From positions 1 to 11,611 of the forward strand of contig SLCJ01000180.1 in NCBI GenBank assembly GCA_007125835.1: 11,611 nucleotides of DNA. The letters are read 5' to 3'. Source of the stretch: Verrucomicrobiales bacterium. Lineage in GTDB: Bacteria; Verrucomicrobiota; Verrucomicrobiia; Verrucomicrobiales; SLCJ01. Made by a program: the position numbers and the translations under genes. Shown here in pieces: positions 1-4,935 of the stretch (within the stretch, counting starts at the first letter, position 1; every line of letters begins with the position of its first letter). The notes below the pieces were generated by a model. The model made no database searches. It had not been told where the DNA came from and saw nothing but the letters and a program-made list of their open reading frames with translations.

Positions 1-1
1 C

Positions 2-33
2 ACGGGCACGCCACCGGGCACGGGCACGCCACC
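2..33 (+). repeat. 18-base-period tandem repeat inside coding sequence
   Basis: The 14 bases at 2-15 recur exactly at 20-33, giving an 18-base period that encodes a TGTPPG-like hexapeptide. Further copies may lie to the left, outside the window. A frame-preserving, Pro/Thr-rich repeat of this kind is typical of a flexible linker that can vary in copy number. Confidence 0.7.
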
Positions 34-352
34 CGCTCCCGAAGCCTCGTACCCCGAAGGCTACGAACCGCTCAGCCTTGAAATCCACCACGTTCTTGTC
101 GCTGAACATGCCGGAGGAGGCACGGAAAAAATCGTCGCCGAGGTGCCCGCGCTTTTTCCGGTTGGCACCGTGGTGTGGAACGAAACCCAACAACAGCGCG
201 CCGCTCAGATCATCGACGCCCTCGAAATCATCCGCCTCAAAAATTCCCAGCTCCGCGAGGAAACACGACAACTGCTCCGCGCCTGGGAAGACCTCGTCTA
301 CGAAGGACAGCCGCCCGGTGTGCTGCGCGCCGACAGCCCCTCCGCCCCCTGA
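2..352 (+). CDS. Partial hypothetical protein, C-terminal 116 residues, Pro/Gly/Thr-rich start
   Basis: The open frame enters from the left edge and ends at TGA 350-352, so only the C-terminus is present. I do not recognise the family. Visible parts are a TGTPPG-type low-complexity linker (about residues 1-11), a short beta-like stretch (SLEIHHVLVAEH, then KIVAEVPALFPVGTVVW), and an amphipathic helix rich in Gln, Glu, Arg and Leu (about residues 63-95) that could form a coiled coil, followed by a Pro-rich end. It lies 17 bases upstream of a secreted-protein gene on the same strand and is probably cotranscribed with it. A GTG at 143 could start a shorter product, but the frame is open through the window edge and the same codon style continues upstream, so a longer truncated gene is more likely. 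The linker suggests a multi-domain envelope or regulatory protein; this is inference. Confidence 0.6.
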   Translation, partial: TGTPPGTGTPPAPEASYPEGYEPLSLEIHHVLVAEHAGGGTEKIVAEVPALFPVGTVVWNETQQQRAAQIIDALEIIRLKNSQLREETRQLLRAWEDLVYEGQPPGVLRADSPSAP

Positions 353-369
353 AACCTACTTCACACGCA

Positions 370-1020
370 ATGAAACGATCCTTCTTCTCACTGGCCGCAG
401 CCCTGTCGCTCACCCTCGCACCCGCCCTCGCCACTGAAGGCGAAGCCGATCCGCAGGATCTCTCCGATCCGTCCGATTCGTCAGATCAGTCAGATCTCTC
501 GGCACAGCCCGAACAGCCCCCCGCAGACGATCCCGGCCCGCAGGCGGCCCCGCCATCCGATTGGGAGCAGCGTGTGGAGCGGGTGAACATCTTACGTGCG
601 GGCGAGCGCCGCACTGTCGAGGTGATGCCTGCGGACCCCGAGGCCTACTCCGGCGCGGCTACGGGTGCCGTCCCCCGGCTCAGTGCTCCGTTCACCCCCC
701 GCCCGAGTGCGCCGCCACCTGCAGGCTGGCGCCTGGTCGCCGATCCAGACGTGCCGGCAATCACCTTCCTCGCTACGCTAAACGACGGGTCGCAGGCCGA
801 GTTCCAGGTCACACCGCCGGTGCTGCTTCCCTCGCGTCAGGTGCCCGAGGAATATGTGCTGCGTTTCACCGGAGTGGGCGATGTTCCCTCCATTCGCGAG
901 GTTTCCGAGCTTCTCTTCCGCAGCAGTCGCGAACTGGACAGCACCGCCAGAGATCTCGGCGAGATCATTCCCCGCATGCGCGCCGCCCTCGATTCAAGCA
1001 ACGAAAGGAATGATCCATGA
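370..1020 (+). CDS. Secreted hypothetical protein with Asp-X-Ser tract
   Basis: This is a 216-residue protein of unrecognised family. The start at ATG 370 is chosen because it opens a clear Sec signal peptide: MKR, then a hydrophobic core (about residues 4-18), then a likely cut after ALA near residue 21. The mature protein begins with an acidic, Ser/Asp/Pro/Gln-rich low-complexity region (about residues 22-60) containing five D-X-S triplets. After it comes a domain with several beta-like stretches (about 62-165; for example ERVNILRAGERRTVEVMP and AITFLATLNDGSQAEFQV), and a C-terminal helical region (about 170-210). The frame extends upstream to 175, but that part overlaps the previous gene and lacks the signal peptide at its start. 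Its last four bases overlap the next gene (ATGA), pointing to translational coupling. Export is well supported; function is unknown. Confidence 0.75.
   Translation: MKRSFFSLAAALSLTLAPALATEGEADPQDLSDPSDSSDQSDLSAQPEQPPADDPGPQAAPPSDWEQRVERVNILRAGERRTVEVMPADPEAYSGAATGAVPRLSAPFTPRPSAPPPAGWRLVADPDVPAITFLATLNDGSQAEFQVTPPVLLPSRQVPEEYVLRFTGVGDVPSIREVSELLFRSSRELDSTARDLGEIIPRMRAALDSSNERNDP
457..501 (+). repeat. Five 9-base units encoding D-X-S triplets
   Basis: Five consecutive 9-base units of the form GAT-NNN-TCN (GATCTCTCC, GATCCGTCC, GATTCGTCA, GATCAGTCA, GATCTCTCG) encode DLS, DPS, DSS, DQS and DLS just after the signal peptide of the secreted protein. The first two codon positions of Asp and Ser are constant and the middle codon varies. 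It reads as an expanded acidic/Ser linker. Confidence 0.75.
1004..1010 (+). promoter_or_regulatory. Ribosome binding site for the 1017 gene
   Basis: AAAGGAA lies 7 bases from the ATG at 1017, inside the end of the preceding gene. It supports the ATGA-overlap start. Few other genes in this window have a comparable site. Confidence 0.6.
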
Positions 1021-1517
1021 AAGCAGCGATCCTCGTGCTTCTCGCCCTCATTACCGGTGCCTGCGGCGGGGCCGCCATCGCTGTGCTGGTCCTTCGCCAG
1101 CACCCCGCGGAAGTAACCGCGCAGCCGCCCGTGGTAGTCGAGACCCCGGCCACTCCGGCCCGGGAGAATCGTACCCCGCCAGCGTTTGATGAATCGGAAC
1201 TTGCCGAACTTCACAAGTCGGTCTCCGCGCTCAAACAGCACCTCGCACGGATCGAAGAACAGCTCGCCTCCACAAACCGCGACGTGCTCCGCCACTCCCT
1301 GCACCTCGACGCCATACACAACCCCATCAGCCCGCTCCAGTCTCGCGGCACCCCGGGGGAGCGCTACATTCCCATGCCCCGCTCCCCGCTCATCCCGCTC
1401 GGCCTTGGGGTGACGCCCCGCGACCAGACGAGGGGGCCGGTTTGGGACACCTCAGGCCAGCCCGCCCCCGTGCCAGAAGAAGGCGAGGAAACCGAACTGC
1501 CCCTTCCCCAATGGTAG
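1017..1517 (+). CDS. Membrane-anchored coiled-coil hypothetical protein
   Basis: The protein has 166 residues and no family I can name. Residues 4-26 form one hydrophobic segment, most simply an N-terminal membrane anchor; the Cys at 16 follows TGA, a poor lipobox, and the hydrophobic stretch continues past it, so a lipoprotein is less likely. A Pro/Thr/Val spacer (about 29-57) leads to a short heptad-like helix (about 59-88, ELAELHKSVSALKQHLARIE). The C-terminal third is Pro/Gly-rich with an acidic stretch near the end. The start is supported by an AAAGGAA site and by the four-base overlap with the secreted protein upstream. The arrangement suggests the two are made together and act in the periplasm or at the inner membrane; the role is unknown. 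Confidence 0.75.
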   Translation: MKAAILVLLALITGACGGAAIAVLVLRQHPAEVTAQPPVVVETPATPARENRTPPAFDESELAELHKSVSALKQHLARIEEQLASTNRDVLRHSLHLDAIHNPISPLQSRGTPGERYIPMPRSPLIPLGLGVTPRDQTRGPVWDTSGQPAPVPEEGEETELPLPQW

Positions 1518-1548
1518 TGCGCAAGGCCTGTAGAATCCCCCTCTCACA

Positions 1549-2265
1549 ATGTCCATCATCAAGAAAACGCTTTCACATCGGCGCTTCCAGCAATTCGCCA
1601 TTGTAGCCGCTCTTCTCGGCATAGTCGGTGCCGTAGTCGCTTGGAAACTCGGCCTGGATGCCGCCACTCTCAAATCCCTCTGGCGCGACACCGAAATCTA
1701 CCTCCGCGAAAATCCCTGGGCCCTGTTCCTGGCCATCGTCTTCCTCCCCGCGCTGCCTTTTCCCGTCAGCGCCCTGCTGGTGGCCGCCGGTATCGTCTGG
1801 CGCGACAATCTGCTCGCCGCCTGCGCCCTGGCGCTGCTGGCCCTGGCGTTGAACATGACCTGGACCTACTGGCTCGCCGCCTACCCGGGCCGCCGGTTCG
1901 TCGAGAAACTGATTTCCGCCACCTCGATGCGGTTTCCCGACCTTCCCCACCGCGACCACGTCCGCCTCATTCTCATCCTCCGTCTCACGCCAGGCATTCC
2001 CCTGTTCGTTCACAATTACGTGCTTGGCTTCCTCCGCACGCCCTTTCTCTACTACCTGCCGCTTTCCCTGCTCCTCGCAGGGCCGATTGCCTGCGGCATT
2101 CTCATCACCGGCGGTGCCCTTTTCGAAGGGCGCGTGGGTCTGGCCTTTGCCGGGGCCAGTCTGCTGATCGTCGGCATCCTCGTCACCAAAATGCTGAGGA
2201 CACGCCTCGCCCTCAAACGCGCCGCCGAAAAGGAAGACGAGCCTGATCCCGCCGCCGAAATCTAA
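1549..2265 (+). CDS. TVP38/TMEM64-family (VTT/DedA-like) membrane protein
   Basis: The 238-residue protein has about six hydrophobic segments: about 15-32, 55-82, 86-111, 138-155, 166-190 and 196-214. The VTT (SNARE-associated/DedA) domain is recognisable from the re-entrant-loop-like LPALPFPVSALLVAAG at 66-81, and from the second half-repeat RLTPGIPLFVHNYVLGF at 145-161, which carries the family's conserved Arg, Pro-Gly and Asn-Tyr. Length fits the family. Members sit in the cytoplasmic membrane; DedA-superfamily proteins are tied to membrane homeostasis and, for some, lipid flipping, but the transported species cannot be read from sequence here. The C-terminus is a charged cytoplasmic-type tail. 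It lies 31 bases after the coiled-coil gene and 17 bases before the reductase gene on the same strand. No strong Shine-Dalgarno site precedes the ATG. Confidence 0.85.
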   Translation: MSIIKKTLSHRRFQQFAIVAALLGIVGAVVAWKLGLDAATLKSLWRDTEIYLRENPWALFLAIVFLPALPFPVSALLVAAGIVWRDNLLAACALALLALALNMTWTYWLAAYPGRRFVEKLISATSMRFPDLPHRDHVRLILILRLTPGIPLFVHNYVLGFLRTPFLYYLPLSLLLAGPIACGILITGGALFEGRVGLAFAGASLLIVGILVTKMLRTRLALKRAAEKEDEPDPAAEI

Positions 2266-2282
2266 CTTTTCATTGCATTCTA

Positions 2283-2975
2283 ATGGCCGGCTTGCTCGTT
2301 TCTCTCAACTTCGCACTCAGCGCCGACGGCAAGGCCGCCACCCGCGAGCCGGGGCCCTCCGGTTTCGCCAGTTCCGCCGATCATCAACGCCTCCTCGACC
2401 TGCGCGCACCGGCCGACGCCCTCCTCGTCGGCCATGCCACACTGCGCGCCGACTCGATGAGCATGAACCTCGCCTCGCGCCCCGACCTCGCCGCCGCAAG
2501 GGAGACGCGACGCAAGCCTCCCCACCCGGCGCGCATCGTCCTCACCCGGCACCCCGACTCCGCCGACCTCGCCGACCTCGCCGCGAAACCGGGTGGTCCG
2601 GTGCACCTGCTGTCGCCAGTGAAGCTGCCATCCCCACCCGCCGGAATCTCCTGCCATCGAATCGACACAACGCGAGCCGATGCGGATCCGCAAGCCGATC
2701 CGCTCGCCGGAGCCCTGACCGCCCTGGCCACTGCCAAGAAATGGGACCACATTCACTGCGAGGGCGGCCCAACACTCGCACGCCGCCTTCTCGCCTGCGG
2801 CTTGGTCGGCCGCCTCCACCTCACCATCACCCATCACCTGTTTGGCGGCGGCACGTCCCACACCCTCACCGGCCCCGGCTGGCTGCCCCCTTTCCAGGCG
2901 TCGTCCCGATGGACCACCACCGAGCGCGTAATCCGGGAAAACGAGATTTTCCTCACTTTGCAGCGCTCGAACTGA
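2283..2975 (+). CDS. RibD C-terminal / dihydrofolate-reductase-superfamily reductase
   Basis: The 230-residue protein matches the RibD C-terminal reductase fold. It opens with a beta strand and LSADGKAA (12-19). It then has VGHATLRAD (49-57), equivalent to the family's VG-x-x-T-x-R-A-D substrate loop, and CEGGPTLARRLL (159-170), the Gly-rich NADPH-binding segment. The late LHLTITHHLFGGG (178-190) is typical of the last conserved block. In riboflavin synthesis this domain reduces the ribosylamino-pyrimidine intermediate with NADPH. Here it stands alone, without the RibD deaminase domain, and no rib genes are in view. It could be a separate riboflavin reductase or a related NADPH reductase of unknown substrate. 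Family assignment is firm; substrate is open. No Shine-Dalgarno site is evident. Confidence 0.82.
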   Translation: MAGLLVSLNFALSADGKAATREPGPSGFASSADHQRLLDLRAPADALLVGHATLRADSMSMNLASRPDLAAARETRRKPPHPARIVLTRHPDSADLADLAAKPGGPVHLLSPVKLPSPPAGISCHRIDTTRADADPQADPLAGALTALATAKKWDHIHCEGGPTLARRLLACGLVGRLHLTITHHLFGGGTSHTLTGPGWLPPFQASSRWTTTERVIRENEIFLTLQRSN

Positions 2976-3075
2976 CTCGCCCGGGGCACTGTTTCAGGAA
3001 AAATCGTACCTTTGGCCCCCAAAAGCACGCATTTTCCCCTTGAGCCGTTCTCCGGCGGTGGCAAGCTTCATTTGG

Positions 3076-3549
3076 ATGGGTTACGAAATCGAACGCAAGT
3101 TCCTGATCGAAGGCGAACCGTGGATCGGTCACGCGGGGACAGCCATGTTCCAGTGTTACCTCTCGCGCGGTCGCGCCGGTGCCCCAAGCGTCCGCCTCCG
3201 CATCGCGGGCGACCAGGCCACCCTGACCCTCAAGGGTAAGGCCTCCGGATTCACAAGGCATGAGTTCGAATACCCGATCCCCCTGGCCGAGGCGCAGGCC
3301 ATGATCGACGCCTTCCCCGGCCTTCCCGCCATCGGGAAAACCCGCTATCGAATTCCCTTCGACCGCGACCTCTGGGAAGTCGATGTATTTTCCGCCCCGC
3401 ACGAGGGCCTCGCCATCGCCGAAATAGAACTAAAATCCGAAAACCAGAAATTTCCCCACCCCCCCTGGCTGGGGCGGGAGGTGACCAGCGACCCGCGCTT
3501 TTCCAACGCGAGCCTCGCATCGGCAGCGCTTCCCCTGCAAGCCAGTTGA
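3076..3549 (+). CDS. CYTH-domain protein (triphosphate tunnel family)
   Basis: The 157-residue protein is essentially one CYTH domain. The signature E-x-E-x-K appears as E4, E6 and K8 in MGYEIERKFL, which also fixes the start at ATG 3076; the open frame extends to a TTG at 3040, but those 12 extra residues would precede a motif normally found at the N-terminus. Further tunnel elements are RLRI (40-43), LTLKG (50-54), KTRYRI (88-93), WEVDVF (100-105) and AEIEL (115-119), followed by WLGREVTSDPRFSNASLA, the usual C-terminal block of small bacterial CYTH proteins. Characterised relatives hydrolyse inorganic triphosphate or act on nucleotide or thiamine triphosphates using divalent metal; the substrate here is not determined. 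It ends 7 bases before the next gene, so the two are probably cotranscribed. Confidence 0.88.
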   Translation: MGYEIERKFLIEGEPWIGHAGTAMFQCYLSRGRAGAPSVRLRIAGDQATLTLKGKASGFTRHEFEYPIPLAEAQAMIDAFPGLPAIGKTRYRIPFDRDLWEVDVFSAPHEGLAIAEIELKSENQKFPHPPWLGREVTSDPRFSNASLASAALPLQAS

Positions 3550-3556
3550 TCAAGCC

Positions 3557-4159
3557 ATGAGCATCCCAAAATCCCTCCCCTTCCAAACACCGCAGGACGA
3601 ACCCTATTTCCACTCTCTCAACGAGGACTGGTACGGCCGTCCGCTCGCCAGCACACCCTCGTTCCGGATCATCGTCGGACCCGACTTCCTCGAACTCGCC
3701 TTCTCCGCCAAGCGCGAGCCCTTCAGCGCACCAGCATCCAACCAGGGCGACTTCCATGAAGGCCTCTGGGAATACGACTGCGCGGAACTCTTCCTCACCA
3801 ACCCGGACAACGGACATTACCTCGAACTCCACCTCGCCCCGAATGGCGCCTGGTGGTCCTGTTATTTCGAAGAGGAACGCGTCCAGCACGACATCGAAAA
3901 CCGCCCGCTGCCCGGCGTCCTCACCGAAAGCCTGGAGGGCATTGCACAATGGGAAACCCGCCTCCGCGTGCCCCTGGCCTCACTGCCTCCGGAGCTGGCC
4001 TTCGACCTCGCCAAAACCCGTGGCAACGTCAGCTTTTGCCTCGGCAGCGAACCACGCCAGACCTACGCCTCCTGGGCGAGACTCCCCGGCGACCAACCCG
4101 ACTACCACCAGCCCTCCTCGTTCCTGCCCTTGGAACGCTGCCAGGCCAAGCAAGGCTGA
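3557..4159 (+). CDS. CBM9-like / DOMON-like domain protein, cytoplasmic
   Basis: The 200-residue protein resembles the carbohydrate-binding family 9-like (DOMON-like) fold found as a single domain in many bacteria. The core is FHEGLWEYDCAELFLT (66-81), then GHYLELHLAPNGAWWSCYF (86-104), a conserved pattern in which an acidic residue starts a strand and aromatic residues line the binding face. The end, WARLPGDQPDYHQPSSFLPL, also fits this family. There is no signal peptide, unlike CBM9 modules attached to secreted xylanases, so it probably acts in the cytoplasm; a sugar or heme-type ligand cannot be assigned. It follows the CYTH gene by 7 bases and is the last plus-strand gene before a long repeat-filled gap. 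Family call moderate to good; role unknown. Confidence 0.72.
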   Translation: MSIPKSLPFQTPQDEPYFHSLNEDWYGRPLASTPSFRIIVGPDFLELAFSAKREPFSAPASNQGDFHEGLWEYDCAELFLTNPDNGHYLELHLAPNGAWWSCYFEEERVQHDIENRPLPGVLTESLEGIAQWETRLRVPLASLPPELAFDLAKTRGNVSFCLGSEPRQTYASWARLPGDQPDYHQPSSFLPLERCQAKQG

Positions 4160-4164
4160 TGCGC

Positions 4165-4184
4165 ACCGGGCACCCGTTCCCGGT
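4165..4184 (+). terminator. Possible terminator hairpin after the CBM9-like gene
   Basis: ACCGGG (4165-4170) pairs with CCCGGT (4179-4184) across an 8-base loop, 5 bases after the stop codon of the CBM9-like gene. The stem is only 6 base pairs and the following CACTTTCG has no proper T-run, so termination activity is uncertain. A second 6-bp hairpin (CTGCGA/TCGCAG, 4196-4214) follows at once. Confidence 0.35.
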
Positions 4185-4220
4185 CACTTTCGTGGCTGCG
4201 ATTGTTGGTCGCAGTCGAGG

Positions 4221-4238
4221 ATGAGGTAGCGAATGGCG
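4221..4238 (+). repeat. Left copy of inverted repeat pair
   Basis: The 18 bases at 4221-4238 match the reverse complement of 4587-4604 at 16 of 18 positions (shared elements ATGAGG and GCGAATGGCG). Weaker similarity continues inward toward a CTCATTCTC-like tract, so the two look like old copies of one element in opposite orientation. Confidence 0.6.
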
Positions 4239-4265
4239 CCGCGCGAAGCGCCTTCTCATTCTCAT

Positions 4266-4283
4266 GCCAAGGAGGACCTTGGC
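4266..4283. repeat. Perfect hairpin GCCAAGG/CCTTGGC with AGGA loop
   Basis: The 7-base stem is perfect with a 4-base loop, and the middle of the element reads AAGGAGG. It lies in the same context (after a CTCATTYTC tract) as the hairpins at 4427 and 4914, which keep AAGGAGG but have different stem bases. Confidence 0.7.
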
Positions 4284-4312
4284 GTTCCCAGCGGGGGCCA
4301 GCAGCCCTCGAA

Positions 4313-4333
4313 GCGCCGAGACATCTCAACCAA
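4313..4333 (+). repeat. 21-base direct repeat, copy 1
   Basis: This block matches 4471-4491 at 19 of 21 bases; the shared core is GCGCCGAG, then CTCAACCAA. The two copies are 158 bases apart and in the same orientation. Confidence 0.65.
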
Positions 4334-4337
4334 GGAG

Positions 4338-4356
4338 GGGCGATCCATCATCGCCC
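4338..4356. repeat. Perfect hairpin GGGCGAT/ATCGCCC
   Basis: A 7-base perfect stem encloses a CCATC loop. It directly follows the first 21-base repeat copy. No T-run follows, so it is not an obvious terminator. Confidence 0.6.
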
Positions 4357-4426
4357 GAGGATGGGAAAGCAAATGGCCAGGCGCGAAGCTCCCTCCTCAT
4401 TTTCCCCTTCACCCCTTCATCCACAT

Positions 4427-4448
4427 CGGCGAAGGAGGTTCGCCGCTC
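4427..4448 (+). repeat. 22-base exact repeat with hairpin, copy 1
   Basis: These 22 bases are identical to 4914-4935. They contain the perfect hairpin CGGCGAA-GGAGG-TTCGCCG (4427-4445). The 30 or so bases upstream (from 4394) also match the region from 4891 once a 10-base gap is allowed, so the repeated unit is about 45-55 bases long. Confidence 0.8.
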
Positions 4449-4470
4449 CTTGGGGATCCATCTTCCACGA

Positions 4471-4491
4471 GCGCCGAGGCACCTCAACCAA
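4471..4491 (+). repeat. 21-base direct repeat, copy 2
   Basis: This is the second copy of the block at 4313-4333, differing by two transitions. Confidence 0.65.
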
Positions 4492-4524
4492 AAACCTCCA
4501 CCCCACCTTGCAGCCAGTAGGGAG

Positions 4525-4546
4525 CCCCCTTCACTTCTTGAGGGGG
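4525..4546. repeat. C-run/G-run inverted repeat
   Basis: CCCCCT (4525-4530) can pair with AGGGGG (4541-4546) over a 10-base loop; the G-run continues to eight bases (4542-4549). It is a weak structural signal, but a homopolymer G8 is unusual in the window. Confidence 0.35.
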
Positions 4547-4586
4547 GGGAGAATGAATCGGAGAATGAAACAAGCCGACCCGTCTC

Positions 4587-4604
4587 CGCCATTCGCATCC
4601 TCAT
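4587..4604 (-). repeat. Right copy of inverted repeat pair
   Basis: This is the partner of 4221-4238, read on the minus strand, with 16 of 18 matches. The two bracket about 350 bases that hold two further repeat blocks. No transposase is between them. Confidence 0.6.
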
Positions 4605-4612
4605 TCGCCACC

Positions 4613-4627
4613 ACGACAAAGTGTCGT
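4613..4627. repeat. Perfect hairpin ACGACA/TGTCGT
   Basis: A 6-base stem encloses an AAG loop, just outside the right copy of the inverted pair. It is a short perfect palindrome of uncertain role. Confidence 0.45.
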
Positions 4628-4742
4628 TGCTCCGGTACGCAAGCGTGATGGGAAAAGATCAATAGCCGAGGACAACCGCAAATGAGCTGGCAAGGATTCC
4701 GACCTGCAGGGATAGACTCGATCGACATCCTCCCACCAGCCA

Positions 4743-4755
4743 GCCCTGAAAGGGC
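4743..4755. repeat. GAA-triloop hairpin (GCCCT/AGGGC)
   Basis: A 5-base perfect stem encloses GAA. It has the same stem-GAA-stem design as 4809-4825 and 11540-11554, with different stem bases. Confidence 0.55.
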
Positions 4756-4767
4756 CACCGCGCAAAG

Positions 4768-4788
4768 CCCGGGTTTTCCAAACCCGGG
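4768..4788. terminator. Strong 9-bp hairpin, possible bidirectional terminator
   Basis: CCCGGGTTT (4768-4776) pairs perfectly with AAACCCGGG (4780-4788) over a TCC loop. The plus strand continues with an A-run (4789-4793), so on the minus strand the T-run precedes the hairpin rather than following it. It is the most stable-looking stem in the gap between the convergent genes, but it lacks a trailing T-run in either direction, so terminator function is tentative; it may be another repeat-family member. Confidence 0.4.
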
Positions 4789-4808
4789 AAAAACCACCAC
4801 TAGAAAAA

Positions 4809-4825
4809 GCGTCCTGAAAGGACGC
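4809..4825. repeat. GAA-triloop hairpin (GCGTCCT/AGGACGC)
   Basis: A 7-base perfect stem encloses GAA. It is paired in style with the hairpin at 4743-4755, 66 bases upstream. Confidence 0.6.
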
Positions 4826-4913
4826 CTGCCACCGCGCAATGATCGCACGGCAGATCCAACAAAAAATGGCAGGCAAAAATTTGCAGGCCTTCCTCATTTT
4901 CCCATTCATCCTC

Positions 4914-4935
4914 CGGCGAAGGAGGTTCGCCGCTC
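4914..4935 (+). repeat. 22-base exact repeat with hairpin, copy 2, touching a stop codon
   Basis: This is identical to 4427-4448. Its last two bases are part of the stop codon (minus-strand TGA at 4936-4934) of the sugar phosphate cyclase gene. The hairpin at 4914-4932 therefore sits immediately after that gene's end and could act as a transcript-end stem; no T-run follows on the minus strand. Confidence 0.75.

Larger units (their letters stand above)
4160..4933. repeat. Gene-free convergent gap filled with diverged hairpin repeats
   Basis: These 774 bases separate two genes that end toward each other. I see no credible coding region; short open frames in both strands read through the repeats and have no domain-like features. 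The stretch holds at least two repeated blocks, one inverted pair and about ten short inverted repeats, several listed separately. One motif, an AATGGC-like core then a (C)CTTCTCATTYTC-like tract, appears in diverged form near 4231, 4371 and 4865 on the plus strand and near 4596 on the minus strand. Base composition is a little less G/C-rich than the flanking genes. The best description is an accumulation site for a REP-like repeat family. Confidence 0.7.

Noticed and set aside
3040..3075. TTG start giving a 12-residue longer CYTH protein
   Set aside because: The E-x-E-x-K motif normally lies at the very N-terminus, and no ribosome binding site supports the TTG.
4202..4665. Several open frames in the repeat-filled gap
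   Set aside because: They run through direct and inverted repeats, lack start signals, and their products are low-complexity translations of the repeats.
4160..4933. Possible CRISPR array
   Set aside because: Repeats are unequal in spacing, diverged, partly inverted and few; there are no regular spacers and no cas genes.
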